Assembly: GCF_001042595.1 (NCBI RefSeq)
Contig: NZ_AP012326.1
Location: 1,054,001 to 1,118,000, forward strand
Direction of reading: 5' to 3'
From: Bifidobacterium dentium JCM 1195 = DSM 20436
GTDB taxonomy: Bacteria; Actinomycetota; Actinomycetes; Actinomycetales; Bifidobacteriaceae
DNA length: 64,000 nt
Part shown: positions 26,366 through 36,133 of the stretch, one piece after another
Layout of the letters: every line of letters starts with the position of its first letter
Numbering within the stretch: the first letter of the stretch is position 1
The notes under the pieces: model-generated
Told to the model about the DNA's origin: nothing
The model's database searches: none
The model's input: only the letters and a program-made list of their open reading frames with translations
Made by a program: the position numbers and the translations under genes

Positions 26366-28373
26366 CGACCCTCACGCCTCCGTCCCTGCCGGTCCCATGC
26401 CCTTGCCACGACCTGGCCCGCGGTTGGATCCGCTCGAGGCCCGGACGCCACCAGTTGCGTCTCATGAACTGGATCGTCTCGACCAGGGCAGGCTGCTGTC
26501 CCAACGGTTCGACCATCGCATATCCGCGCGGGAGCATGCTCAATTCCCGTCTCGTGACGGAATCCTCACGTTCGTGACGGCTTGAGAAGCCGCCGATCGG
26601 CCCCTGGCCCGGATTCCAGTTGCGTTCCTCCCTGGTGCGCCCATGCCGGCCGATCTGGCTGATCCACCAGTCGAGCGTGTCATCGTCGGACACGCCCTTG
26701 AGCATGATCCGATGACAGTTCTCCCACACCGTCCGTTCGGTTTCCCGCCCATAGCCGTCCTTCTCGTCGGCCATCTGCTGGCGGGACTGCTCGACGATGA
26801 TGACCTGATAGCCGTTGCCGCCGCCCTGCGTGATCGCGTTACGCAATCCGCCCCATTTCTCGATGTTCGACAATTCATCCAATACAAAACGGGCGGGAGG
26901 TTCGATCTTGCCCCGTGAACCCGAGGTCGGGTCGAACGCGAGATCCTGGCACGCCTCCTGGAACGTGTCCAACAACAGGCTCACGAACACGCCCGCATTG
27001 CCGGAACTGCCGCCTTCACGTTTCGGTTTGGACAATACGAACACGGTGTCTCCGCGCATGACCATGCGTTTGGGATCCATCAGACGCGGGTCGGACGGGC
27101 TGAAGTCCATACGCTCGCGCACACGCGGGTCCGCGAGGATCGCGAACGCGTTTCTCACGCCGAACCATTCCGAACCTTTCTGTCGCGGATCCACATGGGG
27201 CAGCGCGTTCAACGTCGTGGCCCACTGGTTCATCTCACGCTGCGGCGTGTTACGGCGGATCAGGTCGGCGGCCTCCTGCGCGGCCTCGGGACTCAGACTC
27301 CACTGGTAGCAGTCGCCGATGGTCCTATCCGAGATCGCCGCCGCATACAACATGGCCTGCACGTACATCGCCGCGGATACACCCCACTCCTGGTTGTTCG
27401 ATCCGGAACCCATGCCACCGATGCCCACCAGGGTCTGCGCGCGGCGCATCGCCACGGACGGATCGTCGCAACCCTGCAAAGGCGTCCAGAACATGTTGTG
27501 ACGGGTCAGCGGATCGTTCTCCGCGACGCCTTCCGGGTCGAAGATATGGGTGGTTCCCTCGCCGCGCGCCCCGTACACGGCGCCCGTGGCACGGTCGGTC
27601 ACGCCAAGCTCGCGCAGGAGACGGGTCGCCTTGATGATGTCGCCGCGCGTCGAGGTGGCAAGGACGAAACCCGGGGCCTCGACCACGGCGGGAATGACCA
27701 CGCACACGGTCTTGCCCGAACGGGTCGGCCCCAACACGTACAGATGCCGTTCGCATCCCAGCCATACTTCCATGTGATGGCTCCACCCCACGAGCATGGC
27801 GGCATGCCATGGCTTCGGCATGACCGCGCCCGGCCTGCGCTCCTGGAATTCGGACAATGTGCGCGGCAGGACCGCCGGTACCACGTCGCGCATCACGCTG
27901 CGCGGACCATAGGAGTCCGCGATCTGACGCCACGAGGCCATGCCCGGACGCGAACCAAGCCAGTCGGCCGCACGCTCGCCCGAATCCCGGTACGAATCCC
28001 AGAAGATCCACAATGAAAGGATCGTGACGAAACAGCCCACCCACCAAGGCAGGCAGGCGAGGACCGTCGTCAGGGGATCGCCCCCGGCCATGACGAACGA
28101 GAACAGGGTGGCGATCACGGCGAGCAACAGTGCAATGGCGCCCACGTGCTTGACCAGGACGCTTTCCTCATCCGACAATACCTCATACAGGCGCGTGTGC
28201 CGGTCGAGCCAGACGCCCAGATCGGAATCCTCGAACCGTTTCCATTTCGCCATGGCCTCGCGTCGGTTCTCCGCGTTGAGTTCCTCGGCGTCGTACCGCA
28301 GACCCGTGCGCGGGCCGTCCGCAAGGTCCCCGTCGGGTGCCAGCGTCTCGTACCATGGTCGTTCGTCCATCAT
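26352..28373 (-). CDS. Type IV coupling protein, VirD4/TraG family
   Basis: A 673-residue ATPase. Two membrane helices near residues 75-125 anchor it. Walker A is GPTRSGKT (about residue 214), followed by GFVLATSTRGDIIKATR, and Walker B is RFVLDELSNIEKW (about 498), both typical of the family. It should bring the relaxase-DNA complex to the secretion channel. AAGGAG precedes two consecutive ATG codons; the second is better spaced. It follows VirB4 by 46 bases. Confidence 0.95.
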   Translation of the reverse strand: MMDERPWYETLAPDGDLADGPRTGLRYDAEELNAENRREAMAKWKRFEDSDLGVWLDRHTRLYEVLSDEESVLVKHVGAIALLLAVIATLFSFVMAGGDPLTTVLACLPWWVGCFVTILSLWIFWDSYRDSGERAADWLGSRPGMASWRQIADSYGPRSVMRDVVPAVLPRTLSEFQERRPGAVMPKPWHAAMLVGWSHHMEVWLGCERHLYVLGPTRSGKTVCVVIPAVVEAPGFVLATSTRGDIIKATRLLRELGVTDRATGAVYGARGEGTTHIFDPEGVAENDPLTRHNMFWTPLQGCDDPSVAMRRAQTLVGIGGMGSGSNNQEWGVSAAMYVQAMLYAAAISDRTIGDCYQWSLSPEAAQEAADLIRRNTPQREMNQWATTLNALPHVDPRQKGSEWFGVRNAFAILADPRVRERMDFSPSDPRLMDPKRMVMRGDTVFVLSKPKREGGSSGNAGVFVSLLLDTFQEACQDLAFDPTSGSRGKIEPPARFVLDELSNIEKWGGLRNAITQGGGNGYQVIIVEQSRQQMADEKDGYGRETERTVWENCHRIMLKGVSDDDTLDWWISQIGRHGRTREERNWNPGQGPIGGFSSRHEREDSVTRRELSMLPRGYAMVEPLGQQPALVETIQFMRRNWWRPGLERIQPRARSWQGHGTGRDGGVRVDGRR

Positions 28374-28419
28374 GCTCCTTCGTTTCCTGATAGGTGGCCT
28401 TTTTCCGGGTCCCGTGGCC

Positions 28420-30156
28420 TTAGGATGCCTTGCGCAGTCCGGAAGTGTCGAACGTCGCGGCCCAACGGGGGCCCGCGACGGGAAGAATCATGCGCGGATG
28501 GGACCGGCCGATACGCCAGATGCCGAATCCCTGCGCCAATTGCGGGATCATGTCCAGCTCGTCCTCGCTCAGATCGGGAACCAGCTGGTTGAGCAGTGCG
28601 ATGTTCTCGCCTCCCTGACGGTAGATGATCTTCGTCTCCATCAGGTTCATCAGCTGTTCGACCTTGCCGCGCAGGCCGGATCCCTGGTTGAACACCTGCG
28701 TCATGTCCGCGACGCCGTGCACGATCAGCCATGTGGCGCAACCCCAATGGCCGGCGGAACGCTGCCTGGTCTGCAACGAGTCGACCAGCTGCGGGTTGCT
28801 CAGCAGGTCCCACGCCTCCTCGCACACGATGATGCGGCGCAATCCGTCGCGCGCCTGCAGCAGACGGTCGATCCACGAGCTGACCGCGGCCGTGTACACG
28901 CGTTTCAATGTGGGATCCTGGAACACGGGGCCGGAAGTGTCGAACACGATGATCGGCGCGTCCGGATCCAACGTGATGGTGCTTTCCCGATCGAACATGC
29001 CGCTCATCGTTCCCCCGTGGACCATGGGCGCGAACACTCGCGCGGCCTCGCTGGCCTTCTCACGCGCCAGATCCCGGTAATGTTCGAAGCCGCGGATGTT
29101 GGCGTACACGGAATCCACCCACTGCCAGTCGCTCAGACGGTCCACGGCCGCCTCCAACGTCATTGGCCCGGTGTCGTACGAGGCGATCAGCTGGTCGATC
29201 AAGGACAGCATGTCCTTGTCCAACGGGAAGGGCCGATCCTGTTCGCGGACGGCTTCGGCCAATGCCATGACGGCGCTCTTGCGGCCGGCCAGGACCTCCT
29301 GGCGGAACGCCTCACGCTCCTCCCTGCCGGTCAGATGGCTCGCGTCGGGCATGGCGAACGGGTTGAGATAGTTGCCCGCGCCCGGGGAAACGACCTGTCC
29401 GCCGGGAATGTCCCGTGCGATGCGCACCCATTCGCTCTGACGGTCCGACTGGACGATCACGTGCCGGCCGTAGCCCATCTCCCTGACCGCGAGGGTCTTC
29501 ATGCAGAAGCTCTTGCCCTGGCCGCGCAATCCCGACGTGAAGATGTCCGGACTGGTGGTCAGCCTGGCATCGTACGTGCCCCAACAGTCGAAGGTGAACA
29601 GTTCACGGCTGAACACGTCCAGGCCGACGGGCGGGCCGGGGATCACGGGAGCGCCGCTGCCGGCGACGAACGTGGTCAATACGCCCGCACGACCCGTGCT
29701 GGTCTGATGCCAGGGGATCAGCGGACGGGCGTTGAAGTCCTTGGTGATGAAATCGATGGGCGTGGGCGAGCCCAACGGAAGCTGGCCGGCGGCGTCGCCC
29801 AGACGCTCCCTGCGCGCCTTCCGGGCTTTGCGGATCTGCCCGGCGACCATGCCCGACAGGCGGCTTCTCGCATCCGATACCGCGTTCCCGTCGGCCCGTG
29901 TGAACGCGTGCGGGGGAACGGGCGGCAGATCGATGCCGTCCAGTCGCGCCTCGGCCGATGCCTGCAGCCATGCCAGTTCCAGGAGCGTCGGCCTGGTTGG
30001 GGCGGGTACGAAGCCGATGCAGTCGGCTCCGCGACGTGCCTGGGAGCCGAGACGATGCCCGTCATCCTCCAATGCGGGAATGGCGTCGTCCCCGGCGATC
30101 CCGTCCGTGTCGGCGTCGTCGGCGTTCTCCCATCGTTCGTTCTCTTCCGTCATCAT
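28420..30156 (-). CDS. VirB4-like conjugation ATPase
   Basis: A 578-residue ATPase. Walker A is GLRGQGKSFCMKTL (about residue 207), and Walker B is RRIIVCEEAWDLL (about 440). The C-terminal part (GENIALLNQLVPDLSEDELD) matches the TraC/VirB4 family. It powers assembly or transport of the channel. The start is placed at 30156 (MMTEENERW) because the upstream frame runs through two strong hairpins; the site before it is weak, and GTG at 30162 is possible. The N-terminal VirB4 domain is short compared with Gram-negative VirB4. Confidence 0.93.
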   Translation of the reverse strand: MMTEENERWENADDADTDGIAGDDAIPALEDDGHRLGSQARRGADCIGFVPAPTRPTLLELAWLQASAEARLDGIDLPPVPPHAFTRADGNAVSDARSRLSGMVAGQIRKARKARRERLGDAAGQLPLGSPTPIDFITKDFNARPLIPWHQTSTGRAGVLTTFVAGSGAPVIPGPPVGLDVFSRELFTFDCWGTYDARLTTSPDIFTSGLRGQGKSFCMKTLAVREMGYGRHVIVQSDRQSEWVRIARDIPGGQVVSPGAGNYLNPFAMPDASHLTGREEREAFRQEVLAGRKSAVMALAEAVREQDRPFPLDKDMLSLIDQLIASYDTGPMTLEAAVDRLSDWQWVDSVYANIRGFEHYRDLAREKASEAARVFAPMVHGGTMSGMFDRESTITLDPDAPIIVFDTSGPVFQDPTLKRVYTAAVSSWIDRLLQARDGLRRIIVCEEAWDLLSNPQLVDSLQTRQRSAGHWGCATWLIVHGVADMTQVFNQGSGLRGKVEQLMNLMETKIIYRQGGENIALLNQLVPDLSEDELDMIPQLAQGFGIWRIGRSHPRMILPVAGPRWAATFDTSGLRKAS

Positions 30157-30195
30157 GTCCACATCGGTCCGATCCTTGAAAAACGTTACGGAACG

Positions 30196-30260
30196 CGGTC
30201 CCGTCCGGTGAAGCGTTCCACCGGACGGGACCGACGGACAGGCCGGGTGAGCCGGCCTGT
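30196..30260 (-). terminator. Two strong hairpins between small TM gene and virB4
   Basis: One hairpin has perfect 15-bp arms (30196-30210 and 30219-30233), the other 9-bp arms (30238-30246 and 30252-30260). On the minus strand the 15-bp one is followed 12 bases later by TTTTT, on the plus strand the 9-bp one by TTTT. They could attenuate transcription into virB4 or mark an RNA processing point. Confidence 0.6.
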
Positions 30261-30280
30261 TTTCCCCATTGACGCGGCCG

Positions 30281-30526
30281 TCACACCGCATAGCCCGAAT
30301 GGGCGAGCACGATGCCGACCGTGATCATGAGCAGGAAGCAGACCACGGCGCACACGAGCATCACGATCGCCCTGGATCTACGTTTCCTCATACCCATGGC
30401 GAGCACACGGTCCTTGGCCCTGCGACCCACCGTCGTGCTGTTCTCCTTGACGGTCAGCAGCACGAACGCCCTGTACAGGAACGTCGCCGCGCCGGCCATG
30501 AGAACGACCATGATGATTGCTGGCAT
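30281..30526 (-). CDS. Small two-TM protein of the transfer operon
   Basis: An 81-residue protein with GGGAGGA before the start. Two hydrophobic helices (about residues 3-25 and 53-75) flank a basic loop (RKRRSR). Its place directly ahead of virB4 fits VirB3/PrgI-like components, but similarity in sequence is not evident. Confidence 0.68.
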   Translation of the reverse strand: MPAIIMVVLMAGAATFLYRAFVLLTVKENSTTVGRRAKDRVLAMGMRKRRSRAIVMLVCAVVCFLLMITVGIVLAHSGYAV

Positions 30527-30632
30527 TTGGATCCTCCCTCACCGATGAAACACGTCGGAAGACGCTCTCGAGGATCGTCCTCCGTCCAATCCACGTGAGG
30601 GCGGGCCGATATCCGTACGGGACGGCGCGATA

Positions 30633-30782
30633 TCATTCCAGGTCCCGGCCGGCACGGTCCCGTTCCGAATGCAGGCGCCGCGCCTGCATGTCCCCCATAC
30701 GCGCCGCGACGCATAGGGAGACGACCAACATGCCACCGGCCATGCCGGCGACGAACAATACGATGTCGATGACGAGCCCCAT
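30633..30782 (-). CDS. Very small membrane protein
   Basis: A 49-residue protein, start 30782 after GGGAAGGA; the longer upstream frame lacks a good site. One N-terminal membrane helix (GLVIDIVLFVAGMAGGMLVV) is followed by a charged tail. It opens the virB4 operon and may be a channel or regulatory peptide. Just upstream is a CCGCGATATCGCGG palindrome (30835-30848). Confidence 0.55.
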   Translation of the reverse strand: MGLVIDIVLFVAGMAGGMLVVSLCVAARMGDMQARRLHSERDRAGRDLE

Positions 30783-30954
30783 CACGGTTCCTTCCCATAG
30801 GCGAGAGGTCTTCCGGAGGAACCACCCCGCACGCCCGCGATATCGCGGATGGGACGGCCACGCCATTCCCTTTCCTTGCCCATTCGGCGATTCCCGCATG
30901 AGGGAGGGATTGTCAAGGGACGCGGCGACGGAAGGCCATGCTGCCTCCGACCGG

Positions 30955-31506
30955 TCACGGGACCGCATTGACGGGAATCGGCCCGGCCGTCTTCCGGATC
31001 GGCGATCGGATCGGTGGATTGTGCGGTGTCGGATGAAAAACGTCTCGCCGATCTCTGATGACCGACGAACGTTCCCTCATCGCGGAGACGATTCGTTCCG
31101 TGACGACGGGGGAGAGACGCTGGTCGGAGGAAAGCTGGCCATGGATGATGGCGGGCACGTCCGCCAGCCGGTCCGGATCGTATTTGCCCCGATCGTCGAT
31201 GAGGGACAGCCGCCGGTACGCATTGTCCCCGTCTCCCTAATCGTCGATCCGGAATGGTTTCGTCCGACAGTCGCCGTTGTTCATGGCATCAGGTTCCATG
31301 CCGTTCCGCGGGCTCGCCCCGCTGTCGAAGATCGGCGCCAGTCTGATCGCGAAGGCCTCCACATCCCTTATCAGGCCGAGATCGTTGCGGTGCCGGTCCG
31401 TGTTACGCAACGGGAAGTCAAGGAAAAGGAAATCATCGGTGGCACGGCGGGCCGCGTCACGGTCGACTCCGAGCCGTTCGCAGGCATCCGCCCAGCCATC
31501 ATCGGC
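30955..31506 (-). pseudogene. Broken HipA-like kinase fragment
   Basis: In one minus-strand frame the text CERLGVDRDAARRATDDFLF, then DFPLRNTDRHRNDLGLIRDV and RLAPIFDSG aligns with the kinase at 43560-44876 (RNIDRHYNNFGLIRN, RPAPLFDTG). Ambers lie at 31507-31509, where similarity begins, and at 31237-31239, between KPFRIDD and the matching continuation RRLSLIDDRGKYDPDRLAD. The N-terminal two thirds is missing. A second, decayed copy of a HipA-like gene therefore lies about 12.5 kb from the intact one. Confidence 0.7.
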
Positions 31507-31571
31507 CTACGTGACACGATGATCGGATCCGGACCCTTCCATGGCAGCAATGGAGGCATCGCCGTCCCTCA

Positions 31572-31614
31572 GAAAAAAGAATCAAAGCCGGAACGGTGCG
31601 GTTTACGTTCCGGC
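31572..31614 (-). terminator. Intrinsic terminator
   Basis: Arms GCCGGAACG (31587-31595) and CGTTCCGGC (31606-31614) with a 10-base loop. On the minus strand the stem runs into TTTGATTCTTTTTT. It would end transcripts coming from the adhesin gene. The stretch 31615-32020 has no gene besides this and the next hairpin. Confidence 0.8.
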
Positions 31615-31959
31615 CCCGCATGGGAACCCGTGTTTGCATTACCCTCCGCCAGACGACCCGGCTCACTGCGATGAAACGGCATGAGCGGCGCGACGGAAAG
31701 TTCCCGTACGGTAAGACATGAACCACATGCCCGGCCTCCCGGACGGAAGGAAGGGCATGAAGTTCAAGCCATACCCCCAATGTATCCACGATTCCCGCAA
31801 CACGCCAAACGGACCCCTGAGCGGACCGGAGCCGGAAAGGAAACCGGCCGTTCCGGACGGGGGACCGACGTTGGGGCATGGAATCGAGAAAGAAGGAGGG
31901 GTGGAGGATGGCCGTTCGCCGGATCATCCTCCACCCCTTCACGGTGCCAGGCCCGTGGA

Positions 31960-32000
31960 ATCCCGTTTCCCGTCCCATGGCGTGGGCTGGGAAACGGGAT
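31960..32000. other. 12-bp hairpin after the adhesin gene
   Basis: Arms 31960-31971 and 31989-32000 with a 17-base loop, starting 20 bases after the adhesin stop. No T-tract follows, so it may stabilise the mRNA 3' end. Confidence 0.5.
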
Positions 32001-32020
32001 CATTGACGGGATCTTCTCGC

Positions 32021-35000
32021 TCACCTGCCGGAGTGCGCGCCGCGCGGGCCGGTGCCGGCCGCCTTGCGGCGTGCCAGGAGCAGGCCCGTGCCAAGAGCGC
32101 CGACCGCGATCACGGCGAGCAGCATGCCGCCGATCGCGGCGCCGGTCCGGGCGAGGGACGGGCGGTAGCCGCTCCAATCGTCGGTGTTGGACTCGACCTT
32201 CGTGTCGGAGCACAGGGTGACGGTCTTGTCGCCGTCCTTGACGTCGACGGCGTTGGACGGACGGGTCTCGTCGTTCTTGCCGCCGAACGGGTCGGTGTCG
32301 GTGACGGGGCATTCGACGAGCGGCGTGCCGGTGACCTTGACGCGGTCGGTGTGCCTGCCGCCCTGCCGGACGCCCTTGAGCGTGCCGGTCACGATGGTGG
32401 ACTCGCCGGGCTTGAGCACGAGGGTGTCCCAATCGTCCGGATACTTCAGGTCCACGACCTCGCCCTCGCCGGCGATGGTCTTGTCGACCATCTGCAGATC
32501 CCTGGCCAGATACCAGGCGCCCTCGCCGGTCGAGGAGTCGGTCTTGGACGTGTTGGTGATCTTGAACGCGATCTGCTGGCTGTCGCCGGCCATCTTCAAC
32601 GCGTCCTTCACATCGTCGCGGTCACCGGCCTGTTCGCCGGACTCCACGTCGTACTTCTCGATGTGGATGCTCGGGGTCATGTCCGGGGTACGGGTCCACA
32701 CGATGTTGGACGGGAGGACCTTGTCGTTCAGATACTCGGTGAACTGGTTCTCGATCTTCTCGCCGACCTTGACGCGCTTGCACTGGATGTACGCGCGCCA
32801 GCCGTTCTCATGGTCGTTGTCCGCGGACACGAGCTTGCGATAGGCCTCGGTGGCCTCGACGGTCACAACGCCCTTGTCGTCGGCGGATGCGTCGAACAGG
32901 TCGCCGCCGAACTTCGAGGAGTCGAAGCCGTTGCCGGCGATCCTGTCGCCCTTCGCGGCGATCACCTTGCCGTCCCTGTACAGGTCACGGCTCGCGTACA
33001 CGGCCCACTGGCCCGTGTACTGGTCGTATGCGGTGTTCAGCGGGTCGACGATCTTCCACTGGTCGACCTGCGGGTAGGCTCGGCCGGCCGGCAGGATGGA
33101 GCTGTCGAGCTGGTAGAGGAAGGTGCGGTTGAGATACACCGACTTGCCGTCGATGCTTTCGCCGCCGACCTTGACGGTCACGTCCTTCTTCGGGTTGATG
33201 GGCTTCAACGGGTTGGACACCTCGTTGGTCTCCTTGCTCAGATCGTTGGTGACCTGGATGGCCTTGTTCATCACCGTGTAGCCGTCCTTGACCTTGGAGA
33301 CCTTGTACGGCATGATCACCTGGTATTCCTGGCCGAGGAGGTTCTGGTCGATCGCCGGATCCGTCATCGCGTCGAGCTTGCGGGTCGAGTACTCCCGCAG
33401 GTCGGAGGGCTGCGGGTCGCCCTTCACGGTCTCGCCGGTCGCGGGAATCTCGGTGTCGACGGTCTTCGCGAACACGTAGGCGACGCCGTCCTTGATCTGG
33501 ACGTTGAACTTGCCGGTCACGTCCTGTCCCTTCTCGTCCAACACTTCGATCTTGGTCTGGTCGACGTCCAGGTACTCGTCGTCGAAATCATCGACGATGC
33601 CGAGACGCTGGACCTTGTATGCGGTGGAGTCCTTGGACAGGTGCTTCGCGTCCAGGGTCACGACGTAGTTGCCGGTGTCGCACAGGAGCAGGGTCTTGCC
33701 GTCGATGCTGACGGTCTTGTCCTTGCTGGACACGTCCTCCTTCTTCGGAACGAGTTCCGGGGGCGTGTTGTACACCCTGTTCGACGGGGTCAGGCTGTTG
33801 TTCAACGTGAGTCCCCACTGGTTGCCGACCCTGTGGTCGGTCGGGGCCTTCTCGCTCACGGTGCCCTCGAAGCGGACGAGCACGCGCGGGTTCTGGCCCT
33901 TGCCCCAGTTCGCCTTCACGTACGCGGCCGTGAAGTCGAGGCGGAAGCTGTGGGACTTCTCGTCCCACTTCGTCGAATACTGCTTCTTGGAAATGGTCTT
34001 GCCGGATTCCAGGTCGCGGACCTCCAGGGTCTGCTTGTCCGGCACGAGATACTGGTCGTACGTGTCGGTGAAGACGACCTGCTCGACGTCGTCCGCGAGC
34101 TGGGACGGGAGCTTCGGCGTGGTGGCCAGCTGGTATTCGACCTTCTGGCCCGGGAACACGACCTTGCCCTGCACGCTTTCCTGCTCGCCGCCCTGGCTGG
34201 CCTCGGACACGACGTCCTTCCTGACCGGCGGCACGTAGCCGCAGATCTTCGGCTCGTTCGTGCTGACGGCCTGGTTGTTGACGATCTCCTTGCCCGCATT
34301 GGTCAACGCGTGCCCGTCCTTGCCGGCGGTGCAGAACGTGGTCTCGTCGCCCTCGGCCACGCCCATGTCCTTACGGACCTGGGCCGCGCCCTTGCCGTTC
34401 GCGAAGTTGATCTTGCCGGGGATCAGGAGCGTGACCTGCCTGGCCTTCGCCATGCCGGTGAGTTCCTTCAAATGGGCGGCCTTCGCGGTGGCGGTGACCT
34501 TGGTGTCCTCGACGGTGATCGTGTACTGGTCGGTCACGTCCTTGCCGACGGTGTTGATGCCGTTGACGCTGGACTGGTCCTCACGGTCGGCGTCCGCCTC
34601 GTACACGCGGATCTCGGACTTCGCGTCCGCGTCGAACAGGTAGTCGGCGTTCGCGTAGTCGTCCTCGATCTGGAAGGTGGCGAGCTGGTCCTTGACGAGG
34701 TCCTTCGCGACGGTCGCGTTGACCGCGCTGGCGGCCTTGTCGCCGTCGAGGAAGACGTTGTCGTCCGCGCCGGTCGTGTTGCTTTCGGTCGGGTCGATGA
34801 CGGTCTTCCAGGTCTTGGACTTGGCGTCCCACTTGACCCAGCTTTTGTCCGGGTTCGGCTTCCAGGTCGGGAACTCGTGTTCGGGCGTGTCCTTGTCCTG
34901 GCTCTTGGTGACGCCCTTCCAGGACACGTGGCCCTTGTCCTTGACGAGGCTGGTCTCGGGCGTGTGCACGGTCACGTCGAATGCGAACTCGAAATCATGG

Positions 35001-35914
35001 TCGTCGGGCAGGCTTCCGCCGTTCCATGTGGCGGTCAGCACGTTGCCGGACGGTGTGGCTCCGTTGGCGCTGTTGAACGTGTAGGAGCCGGTCATGTCCT
35101 TGCCGGCGGTCTTGTCGGTGACCTTCAGGTTCGACACGGTGTACTGCTGGCCATGCGGGTCGAACGTGTCCTTGAAGTCGAGCTTGGTGCCCTTCCTGCC
35201 GGTCTTGGATTCAATGGTCGTGGTGTTCGTCATCGAGTCCGCGCTGACGCCGTCGCTGATGCGCTTGGTCGGAGCCGCCGGTGGAGTGTCGACCGGCGGC
35301 TCGTCCTGGTCGAGGACGATGGCGATGACGGCGCGTGGGGCCTTGTCCATCTCACGGATGGCGAGACTATTGATGGAAGTCTGTCCATCAGAGAAGAACG
35401 AACGGGTCGTGTAGTTGACTCCCTGATAGGAATAAGTGTTGCCCGGAATGCCGGAATCGTTGTAGGCCTTCTTCCACTGGGCGGCATTGAAGGTGCCGTT
35501 CGCGCCCGTGTACCAGTCGCCGGACGCGCCGGGCGTATGCACGAAACCCACGGACACGAGGCGGCAGTCCGGGCTCTGGTTGCCGGAGGCCTTCGCGCGC
35601 GCCACGCATTCGTCCTTCGCGCCGGTGACGGCATCGTCGATGACTTGGTTCGATTCGGCGCCGTCCATCGACCGCACGCCAGCGGACGCCATCGCGGCCT
35701 TCACGTTCTCACGGGTCGGCGCGCCGAAGGAGTCCTTGTACACCCAGCTGATAGTGCCGGTGCCGCCTGCGGTGCCGTCGCCCGACCCGGACCCGGATCC
35801 GGATCCGCCGCCGCCGTCAGCCGCGAGCGCTCCGGCCACCGGAGTGCACAGGGTCGCTGCGGCGACCATGGTCGCCAGAGCGGTTTTGCCCCATTTCTTG
35901 TTTGTGGAACCCAA
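32021..35914 (-). CDS. Wall-anchored adhesin, antigen I/II-like
   Basis: A 1,297-residue surface protein. It starts with TTG at 35914, AGGAG lying eight bases upstream, and has a signal peptide (AAATLCTPVAGALAADG). Repeated isopeptide-type beta domains follow. A C-terminal block with NPKKDVTVKVGGESIDGKSV, RTFLYQLDSSILPAGRAYPQ and IHIEKYDVESG resembles antigen I/II C-terminal domains of streptococcal adhesins. It ends with LARTG, a membrane helix and RRK. LAxTG is the pattern favoured by class E sortases of high-GC Gram-positives. In an ICE it could promote mating-pair contact or host-surface binding; which one cannot be read. It is single and convergent in style with the transfer operons. Confidence 0.88.
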   Translation of the reverse strand: MGSTNKKWGKTALATMVAAATLCTPVAGALAADGGGGSGSGSGSGDGTAGGTGTISWVYKDSFGAPTRENVKAAMASAGVRSMDGAESNQVIDDAVTGAKDECVARAKASGNQSPDCRLVSVGFVHTPGASGDWYTGANGTFNAAQWKKAYNDSGIPGNTYSYQGVNYTTRSFFSDGQTSINSLAIREMDKAPRAVIAIVLDQDEPPVDTPPAAPTKRISDGVSADSMTNTTTIESKTGRKGTKLDFKDTFDPHGQQYTVSNLKVTDKTAGKDMTGSYTFNSANGATPSGNVLTATWNGGSLPDDHDFEFAFDVTVHTPETSLVKDKGHVSWKGVTKSQDKDTPEHEFPTWKPNPDKSWVKWDAKSKTWKTVIDPTESNTTGADDNVFLDGDKAASAVNATVAKDLVKDQLATFQIEDDYANADYLFDADAKSEIRVYEADADREDQSSVNGINTVGKDVTDQYTITVEDTKVTATAKAAHLKELTGMAKARQVTLLIPGKINFANGKGAAQVRKDMGVAEGDETTFCTAGKDGHALTNAGKEIVNNQAVSTNEPKICGYVPPVRKDVVSEASQGGEQESVQGKVVFPGQKVEYQLATTPKLPSQLADDVEQVVFTDTYDQYLVPDKQTLEVRDLESGKTISKKQYSTKWDEKSHSFRLDFTAAYVKANWGKGQNPRVLVRFEGTVSEKAPTDHRVGNQWGLTLNNSLTPSNRVYNTPPELVPKKEDVSSKDKTVSIDGKTLLLCDTGNYVVTLDAKHLSKDSTAYKVQRLGIVDDFDDEYLDVDQTKIEVLDEKGQDVTGKFNVQIKDGVAYVFAKTVDTEIPATGETVKGDPQPSDLREYSTRKLDAMTDPAIDQNLLGQEYQVIMPYKVSKVKDGYTVMNKAIQVTNDLSKETNEVSNPLKPINPKKDVTVKVGGESIDGKSVYLNRTFLYQLDSSILPAGRAYPQVDQWKIVDPLNTAYDQYTGQWAVYASRDLYRDGKVIAAKGDRIAGNGFDSSKFGGDLFDASADDKGVVTVEATEAYRKLVSADNDHENGWRAYIQCKRVKVGEKIENQFTEYLNDKVLPSNIVWTRTPDMTPSIHIEKYDVESGEQAGDRDDVKDALKMAGDSQQIAFKITNTSKTDSSTGEGAWYLARDLQMVDKTIAGEGEVVDLKYPDDWDTLVLKPGESTIVTGTLKGVRQGGRHTDRVKVTGTPLVECPVTDTDPFGGKNDETRPSNAVDVKDGDKTVTLCSDTKVESNTDDWSGYRPSLARTGAAIGGMLLAVIAVGALGTGLLLARRKAAGTGPRGAHSGR

Positions 35915-36078
35915 TGTCCCGTCTCCTTTCAGATATTTCTGCCTGCAGATTCGTTCCCCGCCTATGCGGGCCGGGAACGCCGGATGGCGGAAACGCGTTT
36001 CCCCTCCATCCAATCCATTCCACGCGCGCACGCCTCGATGAGGGGCAATATCGATTCGGGGCGTATGCCGTATGAACG

Positions 36079-36109
36079 AAAACGGCCCCGTCCAAAAATG
36101 GACGGGGCC
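36079..36109 (-). terminator. Intrinsic terminator after the 36134 gene
   Basis: GGCCCCGTCC (36084-36093) and GGACGGGGCC (36100-36109) around a 6-base loop; on the minus strand the stem is followed by GTTTTCGTT. It separates the helical surface protein from the adhesin gene. Confidence 0.8.
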
Positions 36110-36133
36110 TGCGAAGGACAAGGGGAAAATGAG

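Noticed and set aside
27940..30324. Plus-strand 794-codon open frame
   Set aside because: Antisense shadow of the VirB4 and coupling-protein genes; no motifs.
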